This document shows positions 24,152 to 37,088 of a DNA stretch of 64,000 bases, piece by piece (position 1 is the first letter of the stretch; every line of letters begins with the position of its first letter). The DNA is taken from the NCBI GenBank assembly GCA_017979445.1, contig CM030711.1, positions 39,858,757 to 39,922,756 of the forward strand. The letters are read 5' to 3'. The notes below the pieces were generated by a model. The model was not told the origin of the DNA. It searched no databases and saw only the letters and a list, made by a program, of their open reading frames with translations. Both the position numbers and the translations under genes were made by a program. This stretch comes from Akebia trifoliata. Taxonomy: Eukaryota; Streptophyta; Magnoliopsida; Ranunculales; Lardizabalaceae.

Positions 24152-25013
24152 TGTAGGTGTCAAAATTTTGGTAAGATCCCTATCTCTTTCACAAATCACA
24201 AGAAAGATCCCAAAAGTTATAAATGGGCCACACATTTAAATTAAGCCCATTGAATGATGAGAAATGAACTACTTATAATTTAGATTTTGGGTATTTTAGA
24301 TAAAGCCCATGATCTAATAAATCCAAATAATCCACATAAGTATCGGATCCTTCACCCAAATAAATGAGTTCAACCCAATAACAATTCATAAAATCCTTAA
24401 AATTGGATTTGAACAAATTTAACCTTTAAACAAATTAATCAAATCCCTTTAAGTTACGGTATAATTGAAAAGTTAAATTATCTTTAAGTCTATGAATACA
24501 AAAACCACCCTCATTAAAAAGGGGGATCTACATCACTTTCTTTCAGAAGACAGAAACTCTCCCTCAAGAAAATAAGAAGCTCTCAAGCCTTCCTCTGGAG
24601 AAAAAGTAGAGTTTTCAAAGATCCGACTTCCAATCAAATAAAAGATCAAGCATCAAATCCTTGTTCGGAAGTCAAAAAAACCTTCTCAACCAATAAAACA
24701 CAAAGCCTAAAGAGAAGAAAATCTACAGAAGATCAAGCACAAACATACCCACTGTCCAAGCAACCTTTTCTGTAGAGAATAAAATCTACAGAAGATCAAG
24801 TACAAACAAAGTCACCGTCAAAATAATCTTCTTAACCGATAAATCACGAAGCCCAAAGAGAAGAAAAGTTAAATACATCATCTTTTTGTACTTGACTATT
24901 AATCAAAGGAAAATACTGATATTTGTACTCTCATTTTCATCAAAATCAATAAAATCATTTGCGATCTTTTTTAATGAATCTTGAGGTAGATTTGTAAAAA
25001 TTTATTGTCAACA
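24152..25013 (+). repeat. 3' LTR of the Tat-like element
   Basis: Starts TGTAGGTGTCAAAATTTTGG directly after the purine tract aaaggggtatt and ends ...ttattgtcaaca at 25013, giving TG...CA ends over 862 bp. Inside, a phrase aaaatctacagaagatcaag is repeated at 24718 and 24782. No 5' LTR copy is seen to the left. Sequence homologous to the second duplication arm starts immediately after the right edge, which supports the boundary. Confidence 0.6.
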
Positions 25014-27207
25014 AATTTCTAATAAATTGATAAACAACTTCCTTGCATTATATAAGAGTTTGTTCTTAGATTCCAACTCTTATTCTCACACCTACACGTA
25101 CATCACGACTATTAATTAGAGATTGCAAAAAATATATATAGTGAGTAACATTCTATTACACTTAAACCAATTACTCAATGAAAATTAGTTTAATCAATTC
25201 AAAACTCCAACAATTTGTATGTGGTCATATTGATCTATAAGTATCAAGATAAGATTCCATGGGTTTTACTCCACCCAACAAAGTAGGTGTAAATAGTTGG
25301 GTGGGTATCATTGGTTATGTTTATATTTTCTAATCTTTTAGGTGATTGAATTGGTCTTACATTTTCTCTATCTCATTTTAATCTTTGATTCTAAGTATTT
25401 TTCACACTTCTTCAATTTGTTCTTGATGAATCTAGGCTTTGTAATCATTTTAATGATTATTATTTTATTGAGGTATCAATTTTTTTCCCTAAATATTTTG
25501 TAAATTTTAAAATATAGGCATACTGATGTGGTTCGATGGGTCAGCTGAATGACTGAATTATGGAAGAAACAATCATGAAAGAAAAGAAAATGATTAAAGG
25601 GTACGGTGAGATGAAGTTCTCTCCTAACAAAGATATGAATGTTTACGAGTACCCATTTATTAGATAAAACAAGAAAATGATAGAAGGGTACCAATTGTCT
25701 CGTTCTCATTTAGCTTTGAAATCTACAGTTAAAAAAAAAAAAAAAAATTCTCTGATTTTTAAGTAAAGGTGAAATTTAAATTGCAACCACATATGAACTT
25801 GTTGTCTTGGCCACTGGTTAATAGAAAGAAATTCTATTATATAACACCAATTTACAGTTATTTTTCTAACTACTTTTTTAAAATGACAATACTAATGGGT
25901 ACTCAAATATAATTAAAGAGAGTTGCTATTGGCACACTAATTGTAACTAAAGTCACACCAACTAAGTGTGGCATTAGTAAATGTTAATGTGGCAATACTA
26001 GCTCTCTAATTAATCCTGTATAGAAGATTATCAGGTTCTGCTTCGCTATCGTCAACTAATAAAATATTGACACGTGTTGACATAATGGAAAAATCCCTCT
26101 CTATTAATTATATAATTATTAAAGTGAAAAAAAGTAGATTTAGTTTAGGACAAAACAAACGGTCATCTCCTCCATTATTATCTTTAATTAGGTGTCATGC
26201 CAATAATACCCTTCCTATTTAGTAAAATACCCAACTAGCGGTGAGAAATTACCTAGATGACTCAAGTTTTGAATTAGTTGGCTTTATAAGGGCAAAACCG
26301 TCAAGATAACTTTCCCCTTTTATTGGAGGGAACAAATATTCTCCCCCCGATAGGCCGAAAATGGGCACACCTTTTTGAAATTTGAATAGAATAATAATTT
26401 TCTAACTTAGATAGTCTTCACTCGGTTGACGTGGCACGGAACGGAATCATAGATTTTTTTTCCTCGGGAAACCCAACAATACTGTGAAGATTTTCCAATT
26501 AGAAAATGAGCACTCATTTTGAATACTACCCAATTGCCCACGTACTTGGACAGGTTTTAACCAAATATAGTATTAATAGTTTTGTGGGAAAATTTATACC
26601 ATTAGATTTTGATTTATTTTTATAAAATATAATATGATATTTTTATTTTAATAACATTTTATTTAAAATTTAACCAATATTTTTTTTATGTCAACGATAA
26701 TTACTAATTTCATAAAATATTTCGATTAACATTGAATTTCAACGAAACAATTAAATTTGAATGATAAATTAGAACCACCCCCTGATATTTTTATTTTAAT
26801 AATATTTTATTCAAAATTTAACCAATATAATTTTTTTATGTAAATGATAATTACTAATTTCATAAAATATTTCGATTAACATTGAATTTCAACAAAACAA
26901 TTAAATTTGAATGATAAATTAGAGGATTTAGAGGTAGACTCCCCCCTCACCCACACACACATACACTTCTAATGACTATATATAAATGTTGGAACAAATA
27001 TGATATCTAACATAATAGCACACCAAGTTAACATATTCATATAAATTTGTAACAACTTTGTTTTGTATCTATAATCACCGAATGTGTGGTGATAAAGTCA
27101 TTTTTAGAACATAGACCTTAAGTTAATATTGATGATCAATGCTATTTATTTGGAGATTATTATTTTTATTATTATTAAACCAAATAAAGTAATTATAATA
27201 GACGTTA
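25014..27207. repeat. Segmental duplication, arm A, left part
   Basis: Blocks 25020-25185 and 25740-26560 match 54795-54942 and 55345-56325, and 26561-27207 matches about 56490-56975, in the same order and orientation. Examples are gataaacaacttccttgcat and gttgtcttggccactggt at both places. Intervals between the blocks differ (25190-25735 against 54945-55345). No gene is visible in it. The arm continues at 38605 after the inserted LTR element. Confidence 0.85.
26636..26931. repeat. 148-bp tandem duplication private to arm A
   Basis: The segment beginning gatatttttattttaataa at 26636 recurs at 26784 with few differences. Each copy carries catttaaaattt/ttaaccaatat and ends atgataaattaga. The corresponding place in arm B (from about 56575) has a single copy. 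Confidence 0.85.
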
Positions 27208-28693
27208 TGTAGACACCCCATTTTTGCAATCATCTAATTAATCAACCCGTCAACTTGATTGTGATGGTTCCTAATGATTGATGAATATTTAAATATTTTT
27301 TGTTGTTATTATATATGTTTCAAAAATTCAGATGAGGTATTTCAAGCAACCAAAACTTTAGAAATCACGTTAAATATAACTTAAAATATAGAAATCATCA
27401 TTTTGAAACAAAGAGAAGTTTTACGATAAAAATCACTAAAAAATGATCAAATTATCAAAATACCACTAACATCAAAATCCTTTCGAACACATAAAACAAC
27501 AAATTAAAAATCAAATAAACTGTTTCGCTAATTTTCATAAAATTTGACAAAATTACGAAAATGCCCTCATAGGGTCCACGATCATTTCACGTCGAAAAAT
27601 CCATAAATGACACAAACTAATACTTCCATTGAATTTCTTATTAAAAATTAAGATTTCAAAGCATCTCAAAATTTGAAAATCAACCTTTCAACTCAAAAGC
27701 CTTTTTTGAGGGTAAAACGGTAGTTTTTCAATCCTAAAAATAAAAAATCTGAAATAAATAATTAAAACATTAATAAACATAAAGTGAAATCTTAATAAAC
27801 TAAATTTAAAATTTTAATAAAATTAATTAATTAAGCACACAGCCCAAATTTTAAGTTGTGACCCACTTAATTAAGTGGGGCCCAAATAATATTTATTAAA
27901 AGATCCCTCCATCCGGGAGTCGCAAAGAATTAAAAAAATAAGTTGGGGATTCTCCAAAAACTTAAAAATCTTCGTTGTACATAAAAATTAAAATCCTAAG
28001 TTAAAACCCTTATTCAAAATCTTAATTAAATCATAATTAAACAACTTAATCTTATCTTGAAAAAACCTAGTCAAATTCTATAACTCTCAAAAAGTTTTAT
28101 AAAAAGGAACTTCCACAACCTAAACTCGCAGGTCAAGAAATATTCTAAGAAAGAAAGGTCAAAAACTCTCTTAAGCCTTCCCAAAATCCTAAATCTAAAG
28201 TCCTAAGTCCCTACCTAACACTCAAACCCTATTTTTTTTACTCAAAAAACCTAAAAGCCCTCAAAACATTAAAAAAAATTAAAAAAATATTCATATCTGA
28301 GATAAGAATACTGTATCTCGGAGATCGAAAATGGATCTAATGACTGAGAATAAAGCAAAAAAACTCATGCGAAGAACGATTTTCGCCAGTTCTGAGGAAA
28401 TCAATCGTCGCAATCACCTAGGTGAAAAAAAAGGTATTGTTTTTATTTTAATTTTTAGGTCATTTTTTATAATGTAAAAAATATTTAGGAAAAGTATATA
28501 TCGACGTTTGTCGGGGGAGATTGGTGCTTAACACCTTCCAATCTCATAACCTGATCTTCGGACCCATTCTTTTTGTAGATGAGTACTTCTTTATCTATTT
28601 TAGGTCATGTTTTGGTTCGTAGATCGTAAAATTAGGTGACGATTCCCAAAATAAAAAAAAGGGAATTCGAACTCGCGAATCGAGTGCGTTCTA
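27208..28693 (+). repeat. 5' LTR of the large element
   Basis: Begins TGTAGACACCCCATTTTTGC. It aligns along its length with 37089-38604, sharing for example ttgtgatggttcc near the start and cgacgtttgtcgggggagat/cgacgtttgtcaaacgggat near 28502/38411. The copies differ at many positions and by small indels, so the insertion is old. Confidence 0.85.
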
Positions 28694-28695
28694 AG

Positions 28696-28713
28696 TGGCA
28701 ACTCCACTAAGAA
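28696..28713 (+). other. Primer binding site-like sequence
   Basis: TGGCAACTCCACTAAGAA follows the 5' LTR by two bases. It resembles the TGGCGACTCC-type primer site (tRNA-Arg) of Ogre/Tat elements, with changes expected of an old copy. Confidence 0.6.
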
Positions 28714-31700
28714 CTATTTTGATGATCAAATTTGAAAAGTCCCAAATATTCGTACATTTCCAAATCAACCTAGTTATTTATTTATTTTGTTTATTTTTAT
28801 TTATTTATTTATTTTTATTTTTTATTCTTTTGGCTTGATTGTGGATCATTTGTTTGATTTTTGAGTTTTTTTTTTATATTTTTTTTTTGTTATATGAGAC
28901 AATCGATGATCACTTTTGATTACCCTAAATAATTCAGGATTTCAAAAAGTTAATAAATTGATAATGGAATGATGTTGGATTGCATGATTGATATTAAAAA
29001 ATTTGGGTATTCTATTTTTTAAAGTGATTTTTAAATGGTTAGAAGACCAAAAAAATTTTAAAAATTTTCAAAAATAATGAAATAGGACTCAGATTTTCTA
29101 TGTTTTGGTTAAAGAGACAATCCAACAAATAGGATTTTGTTACGTGATTTAGGTCTTCCTGCTACTATTGTCTATGGTTAGGAGTTGGGTTAAGGTTTCG
29201 GTTTCTCTTTCTTCTTATTCATACTATAGTTGCAGAAAGGAGAATGAAGGAATCGAATTTAGATCTCTGTGATCCTCGAAAAATCATGGATTCTGACTTT
29301 ACTCATGGTGGAAATGAGGGGGGTTTTCTGATGAAGATTTTGATTTCATTTTTAATGAAAAAAATTTCTCTAATCGAGTTCTTCAGATCGAGATCTTGGT
29401 TGGGTTGCCCAAGAATAAATCTGATGGTGAAGGAGAGAGAGGAAGAACAGAGAAGGAGAGGGAGGACTTGGAGTTCTACCCCATTTCTTAAAGTGTCTTT
29501 TTCAAATGGGACTCCAAGGCTTGATTGCGGAGGAGGATGAAAAAAAAGAGTTCGATTAGAACTTAGTCTCATGAGTTACTAAAAAAAACAATAGGTCATG
29601 TAAAGGGGATACGAGATTCAAAATCTGAAAGTGGGAGAGTTCTTTAGGAACTCAACTCCTAATCTATAAAAGATGAGGCAACAACCAACATTTGTGATCG
29701 TTCTCAAAGATGAATAAATTTTAGAGGAAAATATTTATAAAAAAAAATTGAGAACGAAAAGATCAATGAGATAACGAGAGGTTTTTTGGCTGGATTCATA
29801 AGCCTCCATGGGAAAAAGAAAAAAAAAAGAGTTGAGGGAAAACCTTGGATGTGCGATTGTGTTGATAGCAACTTAAAAAAGAAAAAAAATTTATTAAGGG
29901 CTGACTCACTGCTGCTTTTTCTTATAAAAAAAAAATTATTTTGATTTTCTTTTGTTGTTGTTTATATAGATGTAACCTGCTTGCATGAGCATGCGTATGT
30001 GATATATGTGCTAACAGCAAAACAAAAGAACAAATGGGTGTTTATGCTGTTAGCAACAACAAGAACATTTAGTTTGCAGGCAACAACATGATAATATAAA
30101 AAAGGGAGTTTTTGTTGTGTGTTGGCAACAACATGATAAAAAAAAATGGAGGTCTATGTGTGTGTGATGGCAACAACCAAAGAAAGTTAGATTGTGAGTA
30201 ATGCTGGCAGTAACATAGAAATTTTATATTTATAAATAAATAAACTGAATGGGCTAGTCTTACTAGTTTAGTAAGGTTTCTTCCTTACTAAGAGTCATTG
30301 ACCTCGCCACGTGGCACCCAAAAAGGTGATCTAATGCCATGTGCTTATAGCAGATGAAATTCTACAAACTTAAAAAAAAAAAAGAATTTTAAGAATTTTT
30401 TTTCATTTGGAATTTTGATTATAAATTTGATTTCATAGCCGCTCATTTTCAAAACATTGGATCAAAGTAAAAAAATGTAAATTTCACTTTTGGATCCAAA
30501 CTTTTCTATCAAATCTAAAGAGGCTATGGTATTAGATTACCGATGAGAATACCATATTGGCTTGATGACGCTTAGTAAAATTCGAAACCTTATGAGTTAT
30601 TCAAGTTAGCCTATGTTCTAAAAAGATTTGCCATGCATGTCATTCAAAAATAAAAATAAAAAATGTTCATCGCTCCTTATCTCTACAACTATTATTCTAT
30701 CATCAATTCAATATTCGTTGAAATCTCGAACTATTTTGGGTCGCTTAAAGAGATCATTGATTGGACCATAAGAAAAAAAAACTTTTTATTTTGATTCATT
30801 AAGAAAAAATAAATAAATAAATAAAAGAGTTTTTCTTGTGCCTATCTCAATGGTTGGTCGATGATTGATTATTTATGTGATATCTTGATTGATCACTTTT
30901 ATTCTCTTTTGCACCACCTTAATTGATTGTCCATCTAATATGCCATGATCTCAATAAATATATTTTTGATGCACATGCCTTGATCTTAATTTTTGGTGTA
31001 ATGGGTTTTGTACTCTTTGATTAATATTTATGTGGCATCCATATGTTGATGGTTTGATCTGGCCCATGGGCCTATTTATCTGTAAAACACCCTGAACACA
31101 CCCTACCATATGTTGCACACACTACTAGTACGTTTATATTATATTACATTGCACGCTTGCATGTCCCTTATAACCAACGTGGTACTGGTGCGTGGCTCGG
31201 TCTCCTCGTGAGACGTGACGTCATTCATGAAAATCACAACTCCAGTCACATACCTTTATGGTATAAAAAACTAGGCATCAATATTGATACACCCATGTTG
31301 GAGTGACCTGATCCTTTGTCCTATTGTAAGCCGCAAAGTCACATGTCCTGATTGCCAATGTAATAGTAGTACGTAGTCGGTCCCCTTATAAGATGCTAAA
31401 CCATTTATGAAAGCTACAACCTTAGACTCATACATATACGATATATCAAAGCTAATCTAAGTTGCACCAATTACATTTCTTATTCAAAATCAGTACCTAA
31501 AACTTTTATACCTCATGTACTAGGGGGATAGACGACATCTATTCTAGACGAAAGGTGACTTAAGAATACCTTTACTCAGTATCATGCGCCACCTCTCAAT
31601 TGGGGATTAAACTGGCTGCTTTCGACTTCAAAAATTTGGGTTGGAAGCTCAGATTATCACTTTGAATACCTATACGGTATATCAAACCAAGTCACCATAT

Positions 31701-32299
31701 ACCATTTGATTGAATACGCTCGAAAGATATATAGGTGCACTTGGGCAAGGGTGGCAAGATAAATTGCATTGCATATAGTAAACCTAGGGTTTAGGAGTCT
31801 TCCTATAAATCACGACCCGAACCAACTATTAGTGTTTCTAGGTTGCTCTATTTAATCCATCCAAAAGGTAAGTGGGCGGATCGATCCAGACCGTTCAAAC
31901 TAAACCTGCAATATCGGTCCGTCCCAATGTATGAAATGTAAATCAATTGGCCCAATTGACCAATGGATCAAACTAATCAACAAAAAATCGGTTTGACCAA
32001 TTGGTTTTACTTTCAAATATTCAAATCATTTCATATAAAAAAGATTCGATCGTAGGGTCAAATTAATTTGTCTAATCAAAGTTTCATCCCAATCAGGGGT
32101 AAACCCGTAACTAACATTTTTCACATTCTTTATCACTATAGACTTATAATGTATTTGGATTCGATATTTACCACCAGACTTAGGCTAAGTAATATCAAAA
32201 TTTTAAATATATGGTTAAAAGTCCAACCTTCAGAATCAATGGTTAATCTTGGTTTACTTCCAATCAGGTAATAATTGGTCCCAAATGTTCTAAACTGCC
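28714..32299. other. 5' internal region of the large element, non-coding
   Basis: No protein domain is recognised. Noticeable are ggcaacaacatgataa repeated near 30078 and 30122, and a loose direct repeat of about 180 bp (ggtactggtgcgtggctcgg at 31170; agtagtacgtagtcggtccc at 31364). A taagggtcat-type short repeat lies at 30260. Confidence 0.4.
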
Positions 32300-33350
32300 A
32301 TCTGTGCCACTTTAAGTTCGCCAAAAAAGTCGTCTTTATAGAATACCATTGTCAAGTTCAAGTAGTCAGCCCTTGCCACAAAAAGAAACAAATACTCTAG
32401 ATGAAGCAACACTCCGTCAGATTTTGGAATCTTTTCAAACACATATTATTGCTTCTGTTCAAACAAAAATTGAAATCTTGAATATTGAAAAAATATATAT
32501 AAAACTGTAGAACCTCTGGTTGTTTTTGACCTTGTCAAAAACCAAGAAGATAATCAATTACTTATCAATCATGTCTTAGCACATCGAGTAACTCAAGTTG
32601 AAACTATCTTGAAGAATATCAAAGATCCTAACGATCTTGCCATTGGAGTAAGAGCAATGATGTTATTTCCCACTGTCCGTTTGATAGAGAAGTTCATAAT
32701 GCCAGACATGGAGAAGTTTGCCGGGATTGGATACCCTAGGACTCATTTGAAAGTATATGTCAACATCATGCAATCTCAGGATCTAAGTAAAGAACATATA
32801 GCCCAACTTTTTCAAAGAATCCTTACAAGTCTTGATTTATGTTAGTTAATGTCATTAGACTCATCTTGGGTAAAAATATGGCAAGAATTAATGAAGGAAT
32901 TTATTGGTCGGTATTCATTCAACACAGACATTGAACTCACAAAAAGAAATTTAGAAATTACCAAATAGAAGCCTAAGGAAACCTTCACTAAGTTCATTGC
33001 TCGATGAAGAGCTAAAACAATCCAATTGTGGGACCGACCTCAAGAGAAGGAACAAGTCAAGATCATCCTCAAGAATCTCACTTCAAATTATGTCAAGTAC
33101 TTGATACCTCAATTCCTTTCCACTTTTCAGTCCCTCCTTGAGGTGGAAAATCAAGTTGAAGATGCCTACTCTTCGAGACTTTTTGGTAACTCGTCTGAGT
33201 CAAAATCCAAACATTTCAAATTTAGTGTCAATTCCTTACAAGTGGCCAAAACTTCTTTTGTACCAACTCTTCAAGCCACTCAATCCTCATAAGCCAAGCC
33301 TATTAGACAATTCTCTAATCTTAGAAGGTCTCTTAGTGTCGCCTATCAAA
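32300..33350 (+). pseudogene. Degenerate Ty3/gypsy gag
   Basis: One plus frame, entered at 32609, reads KFAGIGYPRTHLKVYVNIMQ and LSKEHIAQLFQRIL, then after a TAG at about 32843 continues as DSSWVKIWQELMKEFIGRYS, TKRNLEITK and, beyond TAG and TGA stops, KEQVKIILKNLTSNYVKYL. This is the retrotransposon gag (PF03732-type) pattern of Tat-lineage elements. All stops lie in one frame, at codons where Trp or Lys-like residues are expected. Gag would form the particle. It is the only protein remnant recognised in the 8.4-kb interior. Confidence 0.75.
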
Positions 33351-35994
33351 AATTGATAAAAAGGGGATTGTTGACACTATTACAACTTAAGCCTTTGTCC
33401 AATCCTCTCTCTCCAAACTTGGATAATGGATAATTCTGTGAATTCCATCAGATGATCGACCATCTTCGTCATGTTATTCAAGACCTTATTGAGCAATGAA
33501 AGGTTACCATACCCGCTCTTACCACGTCCAATGTTAAAACTAACCATTTGCTAACATTTCAAAATCAACCCCCTCCTGCTATGAATCGAATATCCATATC
33601 TAAACTCTAATTAGTTGATCCAGTTTTCTTTATTTACTCAATTAATCTTAATAATGCATCATCTTCATGCCAGAATGAGCTCACCTACCCTAAGACAGTG
33701 ACGGAACTGAAAAATAGAAATATTACTGAAACAATAAGTTGTTCAACATGTGACAGGTTCAAATCAGAATATGAACAGATACTAAAAATAGGCAAGTTCA
33801 AGTCACCCATCAAAGATATCTGAAGTGGCATAGACCCTAGAATTGTGTCTCTTCATTTGAAATGATGTTCTCGCTTTAAGTCTTCTTTTTAGCTTCAGTT
33901 GCGTCAGTCTTTGAGTTCAAAATTTTTTAATTTTGGGCTTCAGTCAAGTTTGTCAGTCTATATTTTTTTATTCCAATAAATAAATAAGTTTTTTTATTAT
34001 CATGCGTGTAATAATGATGTGAACATAAAATTTGACATGAGGAATGACTCAAGGCTCACTAATCAAGCTTGATAAATATTATAATTAAATAGTACACTTA
34101 AAAAATGCAAATGGGTACTACATTATCCTCAGGGGAACATGAGAGGACAATAAACTTACTTGACAAATTCAACAACGTTCCTACATGGTCTCATGATGAT
34201 ATATTGATAGATTGCACCAAAATAAATCAAGGCATAAAGTCGATGAACTTCAAAATCAAAGATTATTGGTCAAGAATGATGTAGTTGAAACCATCGACAA
34301 AGGTGCTAAGATCCGCATGAAGAGATTCATCATGTTTTTCACTCGAGATAAAAGAGTTCTCATTCGCAAAAGAAAATGAGGTTTTTTTCGAAGTTTGAAA
34401 AATGTTGAACGAGTCACTGTCAAATACAAAGAACTCAATCATACTCAATTTCGTAGAAGAAGATTGAATATTACTCATTCTCAAAAGAAAACCTTACTCG
34501 ACAAAGTAATCAAGACATAAATCAAGTAACATTTCACCAAAGGATGTCTTCTTTGGTTGAATAATTTTTCTATCTTGCCAAAACAAAAACCTTCGTTAGC
34601 CCTTTGCAACCTCTAAAAAATCAATAGCCTCTTCTTTCTAAATCACACTAACTAACCTTGGAAGAAAATCTTTATATGAACTACGCTTTGACCTGATCCC
34701 AAAAAAGCAAATAAATATTTGAGGTACGTAAGCAACCTAAGAAGTTACTTCAGGTCCAGTCACATACAAAAAAATGTATTTTCTTAATAAAAGTGTCATC
34801 CAAAAGGAAAATCCCCTATTAAAATGTTCAAAAGAAAATAATGTCAAACTAGGGTATTAAAAAAATCAAAAGAATTTACAAAAAAGAAAAGAGTGTCAAA
34901 CTAGTAGCATTAGGGAAAAAATAATCAAAAGAATGACAAAAAAAAGAATATCATATTCGGGGCATTTTGGGAATTCAAGCCTTATACATTTTCTTTCTAA
35001 ACAATGTCCTAAGCCCACCTATTAAGTCATCCTGAATGTTAATTGACTTGGTTAAGGTGTAGAGAAATAAGAAATTATGAAGTTTAATATTCAATATCAT
35101 CAAGAAAAAAGAGAAATCCGTGAAGTTGAAAATTCGAAATGATGACTTAGGCAAAAGTTAGGGCATAACAATAAAAAAAGACTTACTAGATTGAAAACCT
35201 GAAAAAACAACCTAGGTAAAAATCAAGGCATCCTCAGAAAAAAAAAAAAAAAACAAAACCCGCTAGGTTGAAAACCTAAAAAGACAATCTATGCAAAAAT
35301 TAGAACATAAAAAAAAGAAAGGAAAAATCTCATTGAGAAAAAAAATTCAAAAGGAAGTTTACTAGGAAATACAAAAAATTGTTTAAGTCACAACATTCGT
35401 TTTTCAGTCAAAAGCTCACATCTGACGAAGATAATATAGAAGTCGACGAAACTCGAAGTCATCTTGAACATGTCAGGTCGTTTAGGGTATGTTTACTTGT
35501 CCAAGTGTTTGCTGAAGGAAAATGTAAAGTCATCAACCATTTTGAAGAGAAAAATCTTTTATTCCAATAATTATCAAGAGTTTAATTCCAACTCAAGCAT
35601 TTCTTAAAAGAAATTTATAAAAAAAAATGATCAAATTCCTTGTTGCACATATAATAATATTAAAAGTCTTAAAAATTTAAAGGAATGCTGATTCTTCTAT
35701 CTGTTATTTATCAAAGTTCATAGTTTATCGTCTATACTTTTCAAAAGTAGTTCATTCTATCAATTTCGTAATCAAGTTCCAGTTAGAAGTCAACCTTGAC
35801 ACTAGGGGCATTTTTTAAAGTTGTTGTGATTTCAAGTTTCGATCATAATCACATGATAAAAATAAAAAATTTACTCAAAAGTCTAGAAGTCTAACAAAGC
35901 CTAATGATAATTATGAATCCAATGCATGATAAGCCAATAACAGTCCAATCTCTCAATCTTTGAGCTCGATAATACCAAATCCTTAAGTAACCCA
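33351..35994. other. Internal region after gag, no pol seen
   Basis: Short frames only. At 34676 the phrase atgaactacgctttgacctg followed by ggtacgtaagcaacc is the Tat/Ogre 3' non-coding signature. Poly-A rich stretches follow (34820-35360). No protease, RT or integrase motif was found on either strand. Confidence 0.5.
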
Positions 35995-36600
35995 AGCCCG
36001 AGAAGCGTTGTTAAAGTAAGTTCGAATATGAGAAATGATACTTAAACTTTTGAATCATAAAATATGAGTTCAGGTAGGATTTTAATAAGTTCCTACAAAT
36101 CTTAGTCCGAGAAGCGTGGTTCCAGTAAATTCGAGTCTGAGAAACGAGACTCCAACTTGAATAGAACTTTTTAAGGTCCTACAAACTTTAGCCCGAGAAA
36201 CGTTGCTCCAATGAGTTCAAGTCCAAGAAACGAGACTCCAACTTGAATATGATTTTTTAAGTTCCTACAAACCTTAACCCGAGAAGTGTGGCTCCAATGA
36301 CTTCGAGTCCGAGAAACGAGACTCCAACTTAAACAGGATTTTTTAAGTTCCTACAAACCTTAGTCCAAGAAATGTGGCTCTAATGAGTTCGAGTCCAAAA
36401 AATGAGAATCCAACTTGAATAAGATTTTTTTAAGTTCCTATAATCTAAGCCCGAGAAGCGTGACTCCAATAAGTTCAAGTCTGATAAATAAGACTCTAAC
36501 TTAAATATGATTTTTTAAGTTCTTACAAACCTTAACTCGAGAAATGTGGCTCCAATAAACTCGAGTTCGATAAATGAGACTCAAATTTTTTTTGAACTCC
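35995..36600 (+). repeat. 86-bp tandem array
   Basis: Unit core agcccgagaagcgtggctcc...gagactccaacttgaata...aagttcctacaaacctt. Unit starts at 36104, 36190, 36276, 36362, 36448 and 36534 give exactly 86 bp each time, with an earlier copy at 35995 lengthened by about 23 bp. Seven copies in all, the last partial. It lies about 500 bp before the 3' LTR. Confidence 0.9.
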
Positions 36601-37088
36601 AAAAAAGAATTTCAAATAAAATTTAAAACTCCTTCATCACTTAATGCCGATAATGCTATGACTCAAATTATCTCATTGTTACATGATTATTTTCATTGCA
36701 TAAGTGCGCTTCAATTGGAATCATTATTGTCAGTAAGAGAAGATCTCTAAGACCTGACACTTTTTTTAATCGATGAGAGTCTATTCTCAATGATCCGATA
36801 GAATGCTCATTAGGCATCACACCATTGCACACACATGCACTTTTGCATTAGTCAGGGAAATTTTTTCGAAATTCAAGGATCTGACATCGTTAGTGAGAGT
36901 TCAGGGTCAAGGATCTAACAAACATTTAGTTCGGGGAGAGTTTTACCCTCAAAGACGAACGCCTTGATGAATTGCTAAATCAAGTTGCAAAATGAATTAC
37001 CACTAGCTTTGACATTCGGATATCGCACTGTCTACCAAAGTATATTTGCTATCGAGTTTTTTTCAACCTTCTGTCAAAAAGGGGCATC

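Larger units (their letters stand above)
20280..25013 (+). mobile_element. 3' part of a Tat/Ogre-like LTR retrotransposon
   Basis: The sequence after the CACTA end contains two versions of the phrase gaactacgctttggcttgat...tacgtaggcaac (20315 and 20395), which is conserved in the 3' non-coding region of Tat/Ogre elements and occurs also at 34676. It then carries an array of about 104-bp repeats, a purine-rich tract and a 3' LTR. No pol frame is visible; short ORFs at 22050-22640 are not recognisable. The 5' half is missing, apparently replaced at the CACTA end. Confidence 0.55.

Noticed and set aside
29244..29572. Pair of overlapping ORFs inside the large LTR element
   Set aside because: Both strands are open because of an AT/GA-biased stretch; neither resembles a retroelement protein.
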